From positions 1,178,001-1,242,000 of the forward strand of contig JAJKFH010000052.1 in the NCBI GenBank assembly GCA_023333565.1: a DNA stretch of 64,000 nt. Reading direction: 5' to 3'. Positions 29,101-38,490 of this stretch are shown here, piece by piece. The notes beneath the pieces were generated by a model. It was given only the letters and a program-made list of their open reading frames with translations. It made no database searches and was not told where the DNA came from. How positions within the stretch are numbered: the first letter of the stretch is position 1; each line of letters begins with the position of its first letter. The translations under genes and the position numbers were made by a program. This DNA is from Puffinus mauretanicus (taxonomy: Eukaryota > Chordata > Aves > Procellariiformes > Procellariidae).

Positions 29101-32100
29101 TTAACATGGGACATTTTCCTAATGTTCAAGTACTGTCTTCCACTAACAGGTGAGTTTTGAGGGATTAGAAAAAGATCATGATACAAACAGCTTTAGCTTA
29201 GAAAAAAGCTCTCACACCAAAAGTCTTAAAGGGTCTCATAAAACAAATTTTCATAATTCAGCTTTTACTAAACTTTTCATGCTTACCAGACTGGACTTTT
29301 GCATTATTATCTGCATTAACTATGCAAAACATCATCGTGATTCGCAGCAATATCAGACATCAGAAGGGCAACTTATCCTGCCATTAATCATACTTTTTTG
29401 AAGTAACATCTTTTTTTTTCTAATATACATTCTAGCAATTTTGTCCAAAACAATTATCTATATTGCATACTTGCTCAGCGTGACACGTTCCTTTAAAGTA
29501 ACATTTAGGAGATTATCGGTTTATCCTGGAAACATCTTTCCTACTGCTGTGCTTAGTATCAGTATAGTGATAAAACCCTCTTAAAATAGTTCTAGGGTCC
29601 AGGCAACAATCAAGTGTATGCAATATTCTTTCGATTTGTATTTAGTAATGACTTTAGTGAGTTCAGACCTTTGAAGGCCAGGAATGAACAGTAGATTTAG
29701 GCTAAATTATTTCTGCCTTTAAAAGTTATGGCAGCCTGTACATAATGTCCTACCTCAACATCAACAGCCAAACTATTTGGAACATTATACTGCTGCTTGA
29801 CTTTCTGAATAAAAGGTATTAGAAGTGAATACATTAAAAACCACACTGCAATTTAAAATTGTCTAAATCGGGACTTTAAAAAAAAAAAAAAATACACTTT
29901 TTTCTATTATCATTTGTAACAGTTCTCCCACAGAGACGCCTTTTAACATAGTTTTGATAATAATAAAACAGATTGCTTGATGTCACAATCTTTGATGAAT
30001 GACAGTAACTTTTCAAAATTAGAAACACATATAAGACAAATACAATCCCCACACACCTTAAAGAGTCATAGTTTCTTATCCCTCAGGAGTGGATATATCC
30101 CAACCAACAAGACATTTTCATAAAATTTCAGCGGGAGTATTAACATCTTGAACCAGCAACAAAAGTAATTATTCCCTGTCTACCTCCACAGAAGTTGCAG
30201 TTCCTCTTCACTGGTCTAGGAATCCTGCATGAAAACAGCACGAGTGCCTCTTACAGAGGTATAAAGGCTTTACCCCTCACTCCAAAACCTATCCGCCTTG
30301 GCAGGTTCAACTGATATTTTATTATTATCATTATTATTTTATTAAGAATCCCACCAGATGGCAGTAGCATGTCTCCCCAGCAAAACAGGGAGCACTTCTG
30401 CAAAGGACAGCTCCTTATTCTTAAAATATACACAAGACTTCCAAAAATCAGATAGACAATTTGAAACATGGGGCACAAACAGAGCTTGTTACTGAAACTA
30501 AAATCAGGATTTTTTTCAACACTTTAAGAATGTGTTAACAGTGAAGACGTAAAGAGCAAATTGCTCTGTTTTCAGCAAATTAGGTACGCAACTTGGTTCG
30601 TGGCAATTTGCCAAACTGGAGCACAGTTAAGCAAATCTGCAGAACCTGGGGGAAGGTACCTACACATCTTTTCCTGCTACAGCAACTTCCCCCCCCCGCT
30701 TTTGTCACAGTTCAGAAACACCAAGCTTTGGTATTGCATTAATATGCACATCTTTACTCTATGTTAAAGCACAATGAAAACAGATAAATATAGCAATTTA
30801 ATGCCAGTTGTTCAAGAGATTCTTTTCTACTTTGCCAGCTTGGGTTAAGTTCACTTTAAAATCTACATGTAGTCAAAGGAGATGACGTGCCAGGGATAGT
30901 TGATTTAAAACATAATGGTGATTAGATGAGCAAGGATACAGTTTGTGTATACAAATACTAGCCGCAGCAATACAAGCACGCATGAGTTAATAATGAAAAT
31001 GCTGAAGCACAATGCTTTGGCTCTTCATGAGTGAAAAACTCCAGCAGCACATTATCTACCCCAAAACATCATAAAGTACCAGACAAATGAACTAATGACA
31101 AATGCTAATTCAACTGCCAAGTCAAAATCTCTCTCAGTAAGCTAATGGGAAACTCAATACCACACACTACTGATTACTTATTTGACGAGCTAAACTTAAC
31201 TGCAGGATAAGTTGTATCTTTCTAGACAATGCAATGACACATCTGAGTAGCAAGATGAAAGACTGCTTCTTCAAATACTCAAACTGTCTGTAGAATAACA
31301 TCCATTTCCCTCAGAAGTACAGATACGAACTTTTCAGTTATCTGTTAATGCCAATACATGCTCAGAAAGAGATACAGATAAGCAACAGAATCCTTATTCA
31401 AAATTAGCTTAGGCCTTATGTTACTGAAAATTCTCTGTTACGCTTGTACCAAAGTATACATTTTTCATGTCTAAGTCAACTTAAACTACAAATACCCAAA
31501 TCAACGTTTATGTTCAGTTGCATTATCTCACGTGGCTAAAATTAAATTACACAGGCATTCTTTCACATTTCGAATGAAATCTAAAATTCAGTTTAATTAT
31601 TGCTTACAGACTCTTAAATTCAGTCTGCATTCACTTGCAGAAGTTAACACAAAATGCCAAGAGCCTAACAGTGACGACTGAATTCAAATATATGTGAGCA
31701 AAGAGGAACTGAATTTCAGCCAATTACATTCTCAGTCTGCGTAGCCTTACAGCTTTACCAAAGGAAATCTGACCTCCAAGCTTCTGCTTTTATTTTATTC
31801 AACAACCTCCCTCTTTTTTTTTTTTTTTTAAAGCTGTTGTTACCTTGAAGTAAAAGCTGTAGTTACAACTTTGCAAGCACAGTCCCACTAGTGGCAATTC
31901 CTGCTTGTCCGGAGGCAGTTGCACGGTCAGGGGTCTCGGGATGGGTGGACACTTTGGGCACCGTTCTACCTGATGTCAGTCAAGAGCAGACCCTCCTTCT
32001 TTCTACACTGCTTTTTTTCCCTCAGCATTCTTATTGATGTTATATTTAAATATGCAAGCTTGACCTTTTATTCTACTGAATATTATGAAAGCAGATCTCT

Positions 32101-33633
32101 CTCTGCACCTTATTTTTTGGCAAATAAAACTGAGAAAATAAAGACCTGGGAAATATATACAGGTAAACAAAATGCTTGTAGAAATGATAACAAGGTCTGA
32201 TCTTACATAACAATCTAAATTTAAGCAAGCCAGTAACAATTAAGTTAAAAAAACTCCACACTTGATCAAAAAATATAGGAACAGATGGAAATAATCTTTG
32301 GATAATTTTTTACAGCAGATTTCTTGTCAGTTTTCATTCTTTGATATCGACTTTTTTATACTGTACCATAGCAAGATCACAGCAGTGCTAACTGTACAAC
32401 AGCACCCCTCTGACTTTGAAAACTTCAGCATTTAAATTAATTCCCTAGGCCTTCTGAATTAAGGGACGCAAGATCAACTGTAACATTAACCTACGCCTAG
32501 TTTGTGCAGCTTGTTCAGCCTTCTTAGAAAACATGATTTTATTACAAACACTGGTCTGGTTATGAGTGACCAACGTTAAGGGCTGGGACGAAGGAATCGC
32601 GTGTCTTGCTCTTCTGAGGCCTGTCCTGCAAAGCACTTCGCCACCATATGCTGGTACAGACTGCAACCCCAGTCCCGTAATACTCCTATCTCAGTAAAAT
32701 TAAAGTACAGACAGTATCTAAAGCAAAATTCCTTAAGCACCACAGAAAGCCTTGTCGACTGAATGTGGAAAGTTCTGTAGGGACACGACACAGTTGCACA
32801 CTTCAAACTTTGTATTTGTGATACAGGAAGTGTGCTGCAACACGCTTGCTCTCAAAAACACCACCAAGGCATCTTTCATGTTTCTAATGAACATTTCAGA
32901 ATACGGTAAACTGACAACCGTTTATTAAAAAAAAAAAAAAAGAAGAAATCACACCAGCTTTGCTTCAGTGATCCTGAAGGGCAATAATTACATACATTAT
33001 ATTAAGGTGGTCACAAAATACATTAGAAGAGATTACGCTCCACTGACAGAATCCTCTGAAATAGCGGCTGGGAGAATAAAAAGACTGTAGGCAGTACTAC
33101 AGTATGACAGAAAGCCCCATTTACATTTATGAGAGGAGAGCAAAGTTCAGCTATTCCGTTTCAGGTAGCATATAGCATACTACCGCAGGTCAAACAGTCT
33201 CCTAGACAAAGATCTTGACAGGTGACTGAAGAAGGAAGACATTTTCATACGCTCTTAATTTCTAACTCTCAAGTCAAGTCAAAACATATATTCTAATGCT
33301 CATTTGTTAACCTGAAACTTTAGGAAGCACAGCTTAGCTACACAACACACATATTCTAATAAAATGCGTAGAAGGAATATAAACATGTTGCATTTGTCTC
33401 AAAAGAGACTGATGGCGCGGCCTGTTAGTCAGAGGTTGCTCCTCACCCCTCTCAACCTCGTTCTGCCAACGAAAACAAGCGAAGCCAACTTTCTAAGAAC
33501 AGAGAAGAACCAGTAAAAAAATTTGTAGTAAGCAGCTTTCTTGTATTCTGATTCAAATGACAAAAACAAGAATGAATTATGATCTGGCAAAAAATGAAAA
33601 GGAAAAATCGGTTCAGTTTTTTTCTCTACTCAC

Positions 33634-34091
33634 CAGACAACACCAAAGGCTCCATATCCAATAGGTCTGTCCGGCTCAATATCCAGTTGCTGTTGTGGAT
33701 GTTGTGAGTGCTGATGATGGTGCGCTTTAACTGCAGCAGCTGCTGCAGCTTGTACCTGAGCTGGGGCTGCTGCAGCTGGTCCAGGGGCCTGACCCGGTGC
33801 CGGTGATGGGAAATATGGCTGCTGCTGCCCTGGGTTTAACATTGCCGCAGCCGCGGCCGCAGCTGCTGCGGCCGCAGCTGCCGAAGAGGCATGCTGCTGT
33901 ACGGGATGTACCGCAGCTGCAGAGCCTGGATGCAAGTGATGTTGAGGGTGGTGGTGGTGATGGAGGTGAGGAGGAGGGAGGTGAGGAAGGTGGTGGTGAT
34001 GGTGGTGGTGGTGACCTGCTGCTGCTGCAGACGTACCGCCATTGTAAGCCGCCATCATTTTTGCGTTGGCTGTTGTGCCACAAAGAGACAT
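33634..34091 (-). CDS. NLK: NLK coding exon 1 (Nemo-like kinase, N-terminal part)
   Basis: This exon encodes residues 1-152 and two bases of codon 153 of Nemo-like kinase, an atypical MAPK-family, proline-directed Ser/Thr kinase that phosphorylates TCF/LEF, FOXO and other nuclear factors. Seen in sequence: the protein starts MSLCG, has a run of eight His after an Ala4-Gly, further His/Pro-rich segments, an uninterrupted run of 13 Ala, Gln- and Pro/Ala-rich segments, then DIEPDRPIGYGAFGVVW. The last part is the start of the kinase domain, with the glycine-rich loop IGYGAFGVV at about residues 144-152. This matches vertebrate NLK as I remember it, almost residue for residue. The exon ends at a GTGAGT donor (33633-33628) in phase 2. 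The next in-frame triplet inside the intron is a TGA stop, so splicing is required. The ATG context is weak (T at -3, T at +4). The product is partial here, since the family is about 527 residues long. Confidence 0.97.
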
Positions 34092-34643
34092 TCAAAAAAA
34101 TGCCCTTTGGTTGGATAACAACTGGGTCAAGCTGTCATTTGGCCATAAAAATGAAATCTGCTACACTTTAAAGGAAGTTGGGTTTCATCATGCACGGCCC
34201 ACCTTTAAAAACATTGAGCTCAACTGGCCTTATCTCTTCATGAAGCCAAACAATTTGGAGAACCTCTTCATGTGTGCGTGAGCCAGAGTGCACGAACCCT
34301 CTTCCCCCAAGAGTCCAGCTGTGGTTGGCTACTGAAACTCCATCCTTGGGCAACTGGGTTGGGTTTTGTTTGGTTTTTTCCTTCACTTTTTTTTTTTTTA
34401 ATAAAAAAAGAGATACAGTGATCAATCGCCCTTCCCTCCAGAAGGAGGATCTAGAGTCTCTCCCCTGGGACACCCTGAGAGGACTGACAGGTCTACCCCT
34501 TCCATTCCCACATCCTCTCCATTTATCTCCTCGAAACCTCCCTGAGCGCCCAGGCACCTCCTACATAGCTCCCTCCTTTCAGACACCTGCTCCCTCAAAT
34601 ACAGCAAAAAAACCTTGGGAGTTTGCAACTTTTCCGTGAAGGC
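34092..34643 (-). other. NLK: NLK 5' leader with several short upstream ORFs
   Basis: This is the minus-strand sequence immediately upstream of the NLK ATG, inferred to be the 5'UTR. If transcribed, it contains at least seven upstream ATG-initiated frames, all closing before the main ATG: ATGTAG (34566-34561), a 9-codon frame (34522-34493), a 4-codon frame (34343-34329), a 13-codon frame (34271-34230), an 8-codon frame (34214-34188), a 7-codon frame (34191-34168) and two overlapping 3-codon frames (34146-34135 and 34138-34127). The 5' limit at 34643 is set by a good splice acceptor (TTTCAG ending at 34644). The transcription start itself cannot be read from sequence, so the leader could also be longer and unspliced. 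Confidence 0.6.
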
Positions 34644-35187
34644 CTGAAACACACACGAGCACCCAGAAAAAGTGAAGAGGGACGGAAGGAGCGAGGAGAG
34701 GAGGGCGAGGATAAGGAGGGGGAGGGCAGGAGGGGATGAAAAGAAGATAAAAATAGATGGAGGAAGAGAAAGGGACGGGGCAGAAAAGGAAACGGCGGAG
34801 GAACGCGGGGGAGACGGGGCGAGAAAAAAAAATGGGAGCGGGGAAAGTGACAAATGAATGACAGGGAAGAGCGCGGGGCCGGGGATAAAGGGGCGAGGGG
34901 GAGGATGCGATGGGGGCGGCGAGGGACGGCGGCGGCGCCCTGACAGCCTGACCCAGCGCCGGCGGCGGGCAGCGCCTCAGCGGGGGGCGCCGGCGGCTGC
35001 AGCCCCCCCTCCGGCGGGGCGGGGAAGGGCCGGGGCCGGGTGGGGGGAGGGGGTCTCCGCTGCGTGCGTGCGGCAGGCAGAGGTGGGGGGCGGCGGGCTC
35101 TCAGGCCCCCGCCGCGCTGCACCGCTCCGCCCCCCGGCCGCCGCCGCCGCCTCGGCCGCCCGACCCGCCGCCGCCGCCGCCACTCAC
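34644..35187 (-). other. NLK: Candidate intron in NLK 5'UTR
   Basis: On the minus strand, a near-consensus donor GAG|GTGAGT lies at 35190-35182. A strong acceptor, GTGTGTTTCAG|G, ends at 34644 and is preceded by an unusually long pyrimidine-rich tract (about 34850-34663). A branch-point-like TTCAC sits about 30 bases upstream of the acceptor. Together they outline a 544-bp intron that would join a short non-coding first exon in the CpG island to the exon carrying the NLK start codon. This is inferred from splice motifs alone. The region could instead be an unspliced leader or promoter. Confidence 0.45.
34663..34850. repeat. Purine/pyrimidine strand-asymmetric tract
   Basis: About 190 bp of the plus strand is almost entirely A and G, built from GAGG, GGGAGGG and AAAAGAAG-type segments with only scattered pyrimidines. 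The minus strand is therefore a long C/T tract directly upstream of the candidate 5'UTR acceptor. Such asymmetry favours triplex (H-DNA) or R-loop formation, and the C/T strand could equally serve as an extended polypyrimidine tract. Confidence 0.8.
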
Positions 35188-35188
35188 C

Positions 35189-35950
35189 TCCTCACGGAGC
35201 CCCAGCGCGGAGCGCACAGCGGGCACGCGCACCCGGCCTGCCCTCCCCCCGCCGGCCCCCTCCGCCCCCATGCGGGGCGCGCGCCCGACACCCGCCCGCA
35301 GCCAATCGGACCCGGCCCACCAGGCTCCGCGAGAGCCGCCCCCACCCAATCACCGAGCGGGACCCAGCTCGGCCGGCCCATAGGGCTCGGCCGCTGCAGA
35401 GACTCCCTGACTCAGTCCCGCCCCCTTGACCCCCGCCGCCCAATCACCGCGCGCCTCCGCGCCCAGAGCTGGCGAGACCCCGCGAGATTCCCTCACCTCA
35501 CACAACCCTCACCTCGGGTGGCCCCGCCTTCTTCACCTTTCCTGCCAATAACATGGTGCCGCTCCGGCCTACTGGCCAATTGACTCTCCCCCTCAGCCGA
35601 GTCCCGCCCCCAAGACCTGTTTTTTGCCCAATCGCGGCCCCCTATCCGATCCAATTAGCCAATGACGAGAAACGAAAGCCCGAAAAGGGGTTACTGGGCC
35701 AATAGTACTCGGAGGCGAGGCGGCGGCGTGATTGACAGCCCTCCTCACGAGTGATTAGCGGCGATGGGCGTTAAAGGCGCCGCTGTTCTTCAAATCGCAG
35801 CGCCAGGCGGCGGGTGACGGATGAGGAAGTCGCTGGTGCTCCCGTCTGCAGGTGGGCAGCTGGCCAATGGGAGGCGGGGAGCCGGCTGATGAGCGGCGGG
35901 AGGGGCCAATGGCGCTCCCGGGGCGGGGTGAGATAAGGACGCGGCGGGGC
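35189..35950 (-). promoter_or_regulatory. NLK CpG-island promoter with eleven CCAAT boxes, probably bidirectional
   Basis: This is GC-rich, CpG-dense, TATA-less sequence between the NLK leader and a possible divergent transcript. CCAAT pentamers occur on the plus strand at 35302, 35346, 35440, 35545, 35576, 35628, 35651, 35659, 35699, 35864 and 35906. No reverse-orientation ATTGG was seen between them. CCAAT is the NF-Y core, usually placed about 60-100 bases from a start site. The outermost boxes would therefore suit an NLK start near 35200-35240 and a divergent start near 35960-36000. There are also GC boxes and an AP-1-like TGACTCA at 35408-35414. Start-site positions are inference. Confidence 0.75.
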
Positions 35951-36244
35951 GCGGAGGTCACTGTGGCCGCTGAGGGGTGGCGGCGGGAGCAGGGGTGAGG
36001 GCCGGGCCGGGGGGAGCGGGGCGCGGCCGGGGCCGGGGCCGGGGCCGGGGCCGGGGCCGGGGCCGGGGCCGGAGCGCCGCTGCGCTCGGGTGGGGCCTGT
36101 GCCCGCTGTCGTGGCTCTGCCGGGGCCCTCTGACCAGCCGCCCCTGGGGCGGCGGGGGGGCCCTCAGGGCTGTGCTGGCTCTGGGTGAGCCGGCTCTCCT
36201 CCCGCCCAGGGCCGAGCAAGGGAAGTGGAGCTCGGTTTCCTGAG
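35951..36244 (+). ncRNA. Possible first exon of a divergent transcript
   Basis: This is GC-rich sequence on the side of the CCAAT cluster opposite NLK. It has several plus-strand donor-like sites: AGGG|GTGAGG at 35995, CTGG|GTGAGC at 36185 and GAG|GTAAAT at 36245. The arrangement resembles a divergent CpG-island promoter. The only sizeable frame here has no ATG, begins at a GTG and is dominated by Gly-Arg from the hexanucleotide repeat, so I do not call a protein. In mammals the next gene upstream of NLK is LYRM9, but I found no LYRM9-like exon in the window. This is a promoter-architecture inference only. Confidence 0.3.
36025..36072. repeat. (GGGGCC)n hexanucleotide repeat, eight units
   Basis: Eight perfect tandem copies of GGCCGG (circular permutation GGGGCC) occupy 48 bp at the far edge of the CpG island. 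The G-rich plus strand can form G-quadruplexes. Translated through the repeat, one plus-strand frame gives alternating Gly-Arg and one minus-strand frame gives alternating Arg-Pro. Confidence 0.95.
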
Positions 36245-36452
36245 GTAAATGTTTTTGCCTCAGCCCCGCTCTGCAGAGGAAGGTGATTGCTAAAGCTGTC
36301 TTTCGCAAAAGAAGCTTGCCTAACTGGGCTAACGGAAAGGCGAATGTGCTTTAAAGACGGGGGCTGGCCTCGAAATGCGTGGGGGGCTTTTTGGGGGGTG
36401 GGTGGGGTGTTTTGGCGTTTTTTGGTTTTTTTTCCTTCGATTTCAAGACCAG

Positions 36453-36478
36453 AAGGTAAAGCTTGAAGGCTTTACCTT
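36453..36478. repeat. Perfect 10-bp inverted repeat (hairpin)
   Basis: AAGGTAAAGC (36453-36462) pairs exactly with GCTTTACCTT (36469-36478) around a 6-nt loop. It is located about 200 bp beyond the CpG island on the side away from NLK. Confidence 0.85.
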
Positions 36479-38340
36479 AAAGGCTTGAAGCAAGTGAGAT
36501 TGGGGAGAGTGCAGAGTGCTGGCCCTGAGCCTTGACTGTAGGCTCCAGGAGCAGGTGGGAAGCAGTGTCACACTACAGGATGAGCTTTCCTCTTCCCTTA
36601 GATCAGGAGGAAAAAAAAATCAGGTTTTACATCTTTTCAGCAGATAGCTGGTAGCAGATACTATAACCAACTCTTCTTTAAGTCTGTTTTTCTGAGGCTT
36701 GCTGCAGCATGCTCATTAACACGCTCAGAAGTTAGGTTTCAAATGTGAAGTTAACCTAGGACAAAAATATTTTTTGTGGTTTGTTGTCTTAGTTAACTTA
36801 TGCCATCAATCTGCATGACTGGAGAATGCAGTGTCGTTCCCTACAACATAGAGTTTAATAAAACTTTGACGGTTTTAACACTTTCTACTTGTGTGAATAT
36901 TAATCATATCTGATTAATAGTTTTACTTCAGAAAAACTCCTAGTTATCAAAGCCTTACCCATGATGGTAGTGGAGTTGAATTAACTGTGATAGTGATAAA
37001 GAGGTTCCTTCATATGATTAAATTGGGTGAGCAGTTCCAAAAGAAGTAAATGACTGATGGTGAAGTTGTTCGTGCCCCTGTTATGGGTGAGCTGACAGCC
37101 TTTCCTTCTCTGCATCTGGTTCCTGTCTGAACAGAGGAAGAATGACTAGCAGAACTCTATTAGTACAACTGCATTGCTGAAGTTGTTACCAACAAATCCC
37201 TGATGGTACAGTATCAAGTACTGTGATCTCTTTTCTGTATGTCTCTCTAAAAACTGAACAACATCATTGGACTTCTATACAGCATGGGGGAAAGAGACTA
37301 TTAATGTGAAAGCCTGTTGCAATTCCTGAAACTTGAGTGTAAAATCTTTTTAAGAATGAGTTTGGGATGCTTTTTGTCTGCTCTTTGAGAATGTAAACAA
37401 GAAAAGTCTTGCAGGAATTAAGACAAGTTTCTTTGTTAAAACTGTTTCTGTTGCATTTTGAAATGTTGTTAGCTAATATTCCAGTTTGGAATTATAGTAG
37501 TGTTTTGCCATCACGTTACAGTTTTTAAAACAGAGATATAACTTTTTAAAAAAAAGAAAGTAAGCAAGAGTAGATTTGGTTTACAGCCATTTTATAGTAT
37601 TACACATTGGAAGAAGAGACAGACTACTTATTTAGAACTTGTATTTCTAGCTGTTTGTTTGAAGTTTTTATTGAAGTTGATAAACTGCTAATGTGAATAT
37701 GAATATGGCAGGCACCAAGGATTCTTTTGGTCTCTGCTTCCCTTCAGGCTCTGGAGAGGTATGGTGTTGGTCCGTGGGACAATGGAAGGAAGTGGATACA
37801 AAGTAGTCGGGGTGGGCCTGGGCATAGGGAAGTGCTGTGAGGAGTGGAAGGCTTTTAAAGCTCTCCCGCACATTTTCATTATGGACTTTTTCTTTCTCGG
37901 TTACTGCAAAATCTTTCTGAGAAGTAAAATCGAGCAATTGCATAATAATCCTATGGAAACTTGGGTTCTAAATGTATTTGCACATTAATGTCTCAGCGGC
38001 ATTATTCAAGTCCAAATATAAAGTGTCATCTTAATTTTTTTTTTTTCTGTTAGGTACATTACTGAGTTAATTGGATCGCATGTCTTTAAACAATTGATTT
38101 TCAGTGGAGTTTAATTTTTACTGGTGTATTTGCTGAAAATCAGTCATCTTCAACTGCATGTTGGGAAGAAAAGGGAGGGAAGAAATCACTTACCTTGTTC
38201 TTGCCACTGGACTATAGTTGAATTTATGGTCATGAACAAAGTGTTCAGTGATATGGAAAAAGTCAACATTTTTCTAGCATAAACTGAAAGTCTTGTAATG
38301 ACTGCTTATTGAGAAGTGTTCATAGACGTGCAGTTTTGGT

Positions 38341-38490
38341 GGCTAATTTAGGAGCCTAATCTCTGTAGGCTCCTTATTGTTAAAGGGTAAAGAGGTATAC
38401 TGCACTGCTGCCTGGAGGAGTCTAATTTAGGTGTGCCTGGACATCACCTTCACATTTCTTTCCCCATTGACTGTATGGAGCCTTTAGAGA
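38341..38490. repeat. Probable ancient palindromic dispersed repeat
   Basis: A perfect 9-bp inverted repeat (AGGAGCCTA at 38350-38358 and TAGGCTCCT at 38366-38374) is followed by TAATTTAGGTGTGCC and then CCCCATTGACTGTATGG with GAGCCTTTAGA. These pieces resemble the self-complementary AGGAGCCTAA / CCATTGAC-type repeats scattered through amniote genomes, probably old non-autonomous DNA transposons. I cannot name the family without a library search. Confidence 0.4.

Larger units (their letters stand above)
859..33633 (-). other. NLK: NLK intron 1 (32.8 kb)
   Basis: This intron separates NLK coding exons 1 and 2, from the GTGAGT donor at 33633 to the TAG acceptor at 859. It is phase 2. The content is AT-rich and CpG-poor. 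I recognise two decayed MIR-like fragments (about 1431-1550 and 19996-20100), one short CR1 3' end (9618-9667), homopolymer runs and small palindromes, listed separately. I see no convincing additional exon, tRNA or structured RNA on either strand. The many 60-130-residue ORFs inside lack recognisable domains, codon bias or splice context and look like chance. Confidence 0.9.
34860..36250. other. CpG island
   Basis: This is the only extended GC-rich, CpG-dense block in the window, flanked on both sides by AT-rich, CpG-poor DNA. It covers the inferred NLK promoter and the possible divergent start. Boundaries are by eye. NLK coding exon 1 (33640-34091) is a second GC-rich patch and contains two NotI octamers, at 33853-33860 and 33869-33876. 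Confidence 0.9.

Noticed and set aside
34168..34557. 129-codon minus-strand frame in the NLK leader
   Set aside because: It starts at a non-ATG codon, lies in the inferred 5'UTR and resembles no known protein.
34595..35122. 175-codon minus-strand frame upstream of NLK
   Set aside because: Pro/Ser/Leu-rich composition comes from the C/T tract, and it overlaps the candidate 5'UTR intron. No domain is seen.
34858..35583. 241-codon plus-strand open frame
   Set aside because: It runs through the CpG island, is composed of Arg/Pro/Ala/Gly from GC-rich sequence and has no recognisable domain. GC-rich DNA lacks stops in several frames at once.
35755..36219. 154-codon minus-strand frame with Ala-Pro repeats
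   Set aside because: Low-complexity translation of the GGGGCC repeat and CpG island, with no protein similarity recognised.
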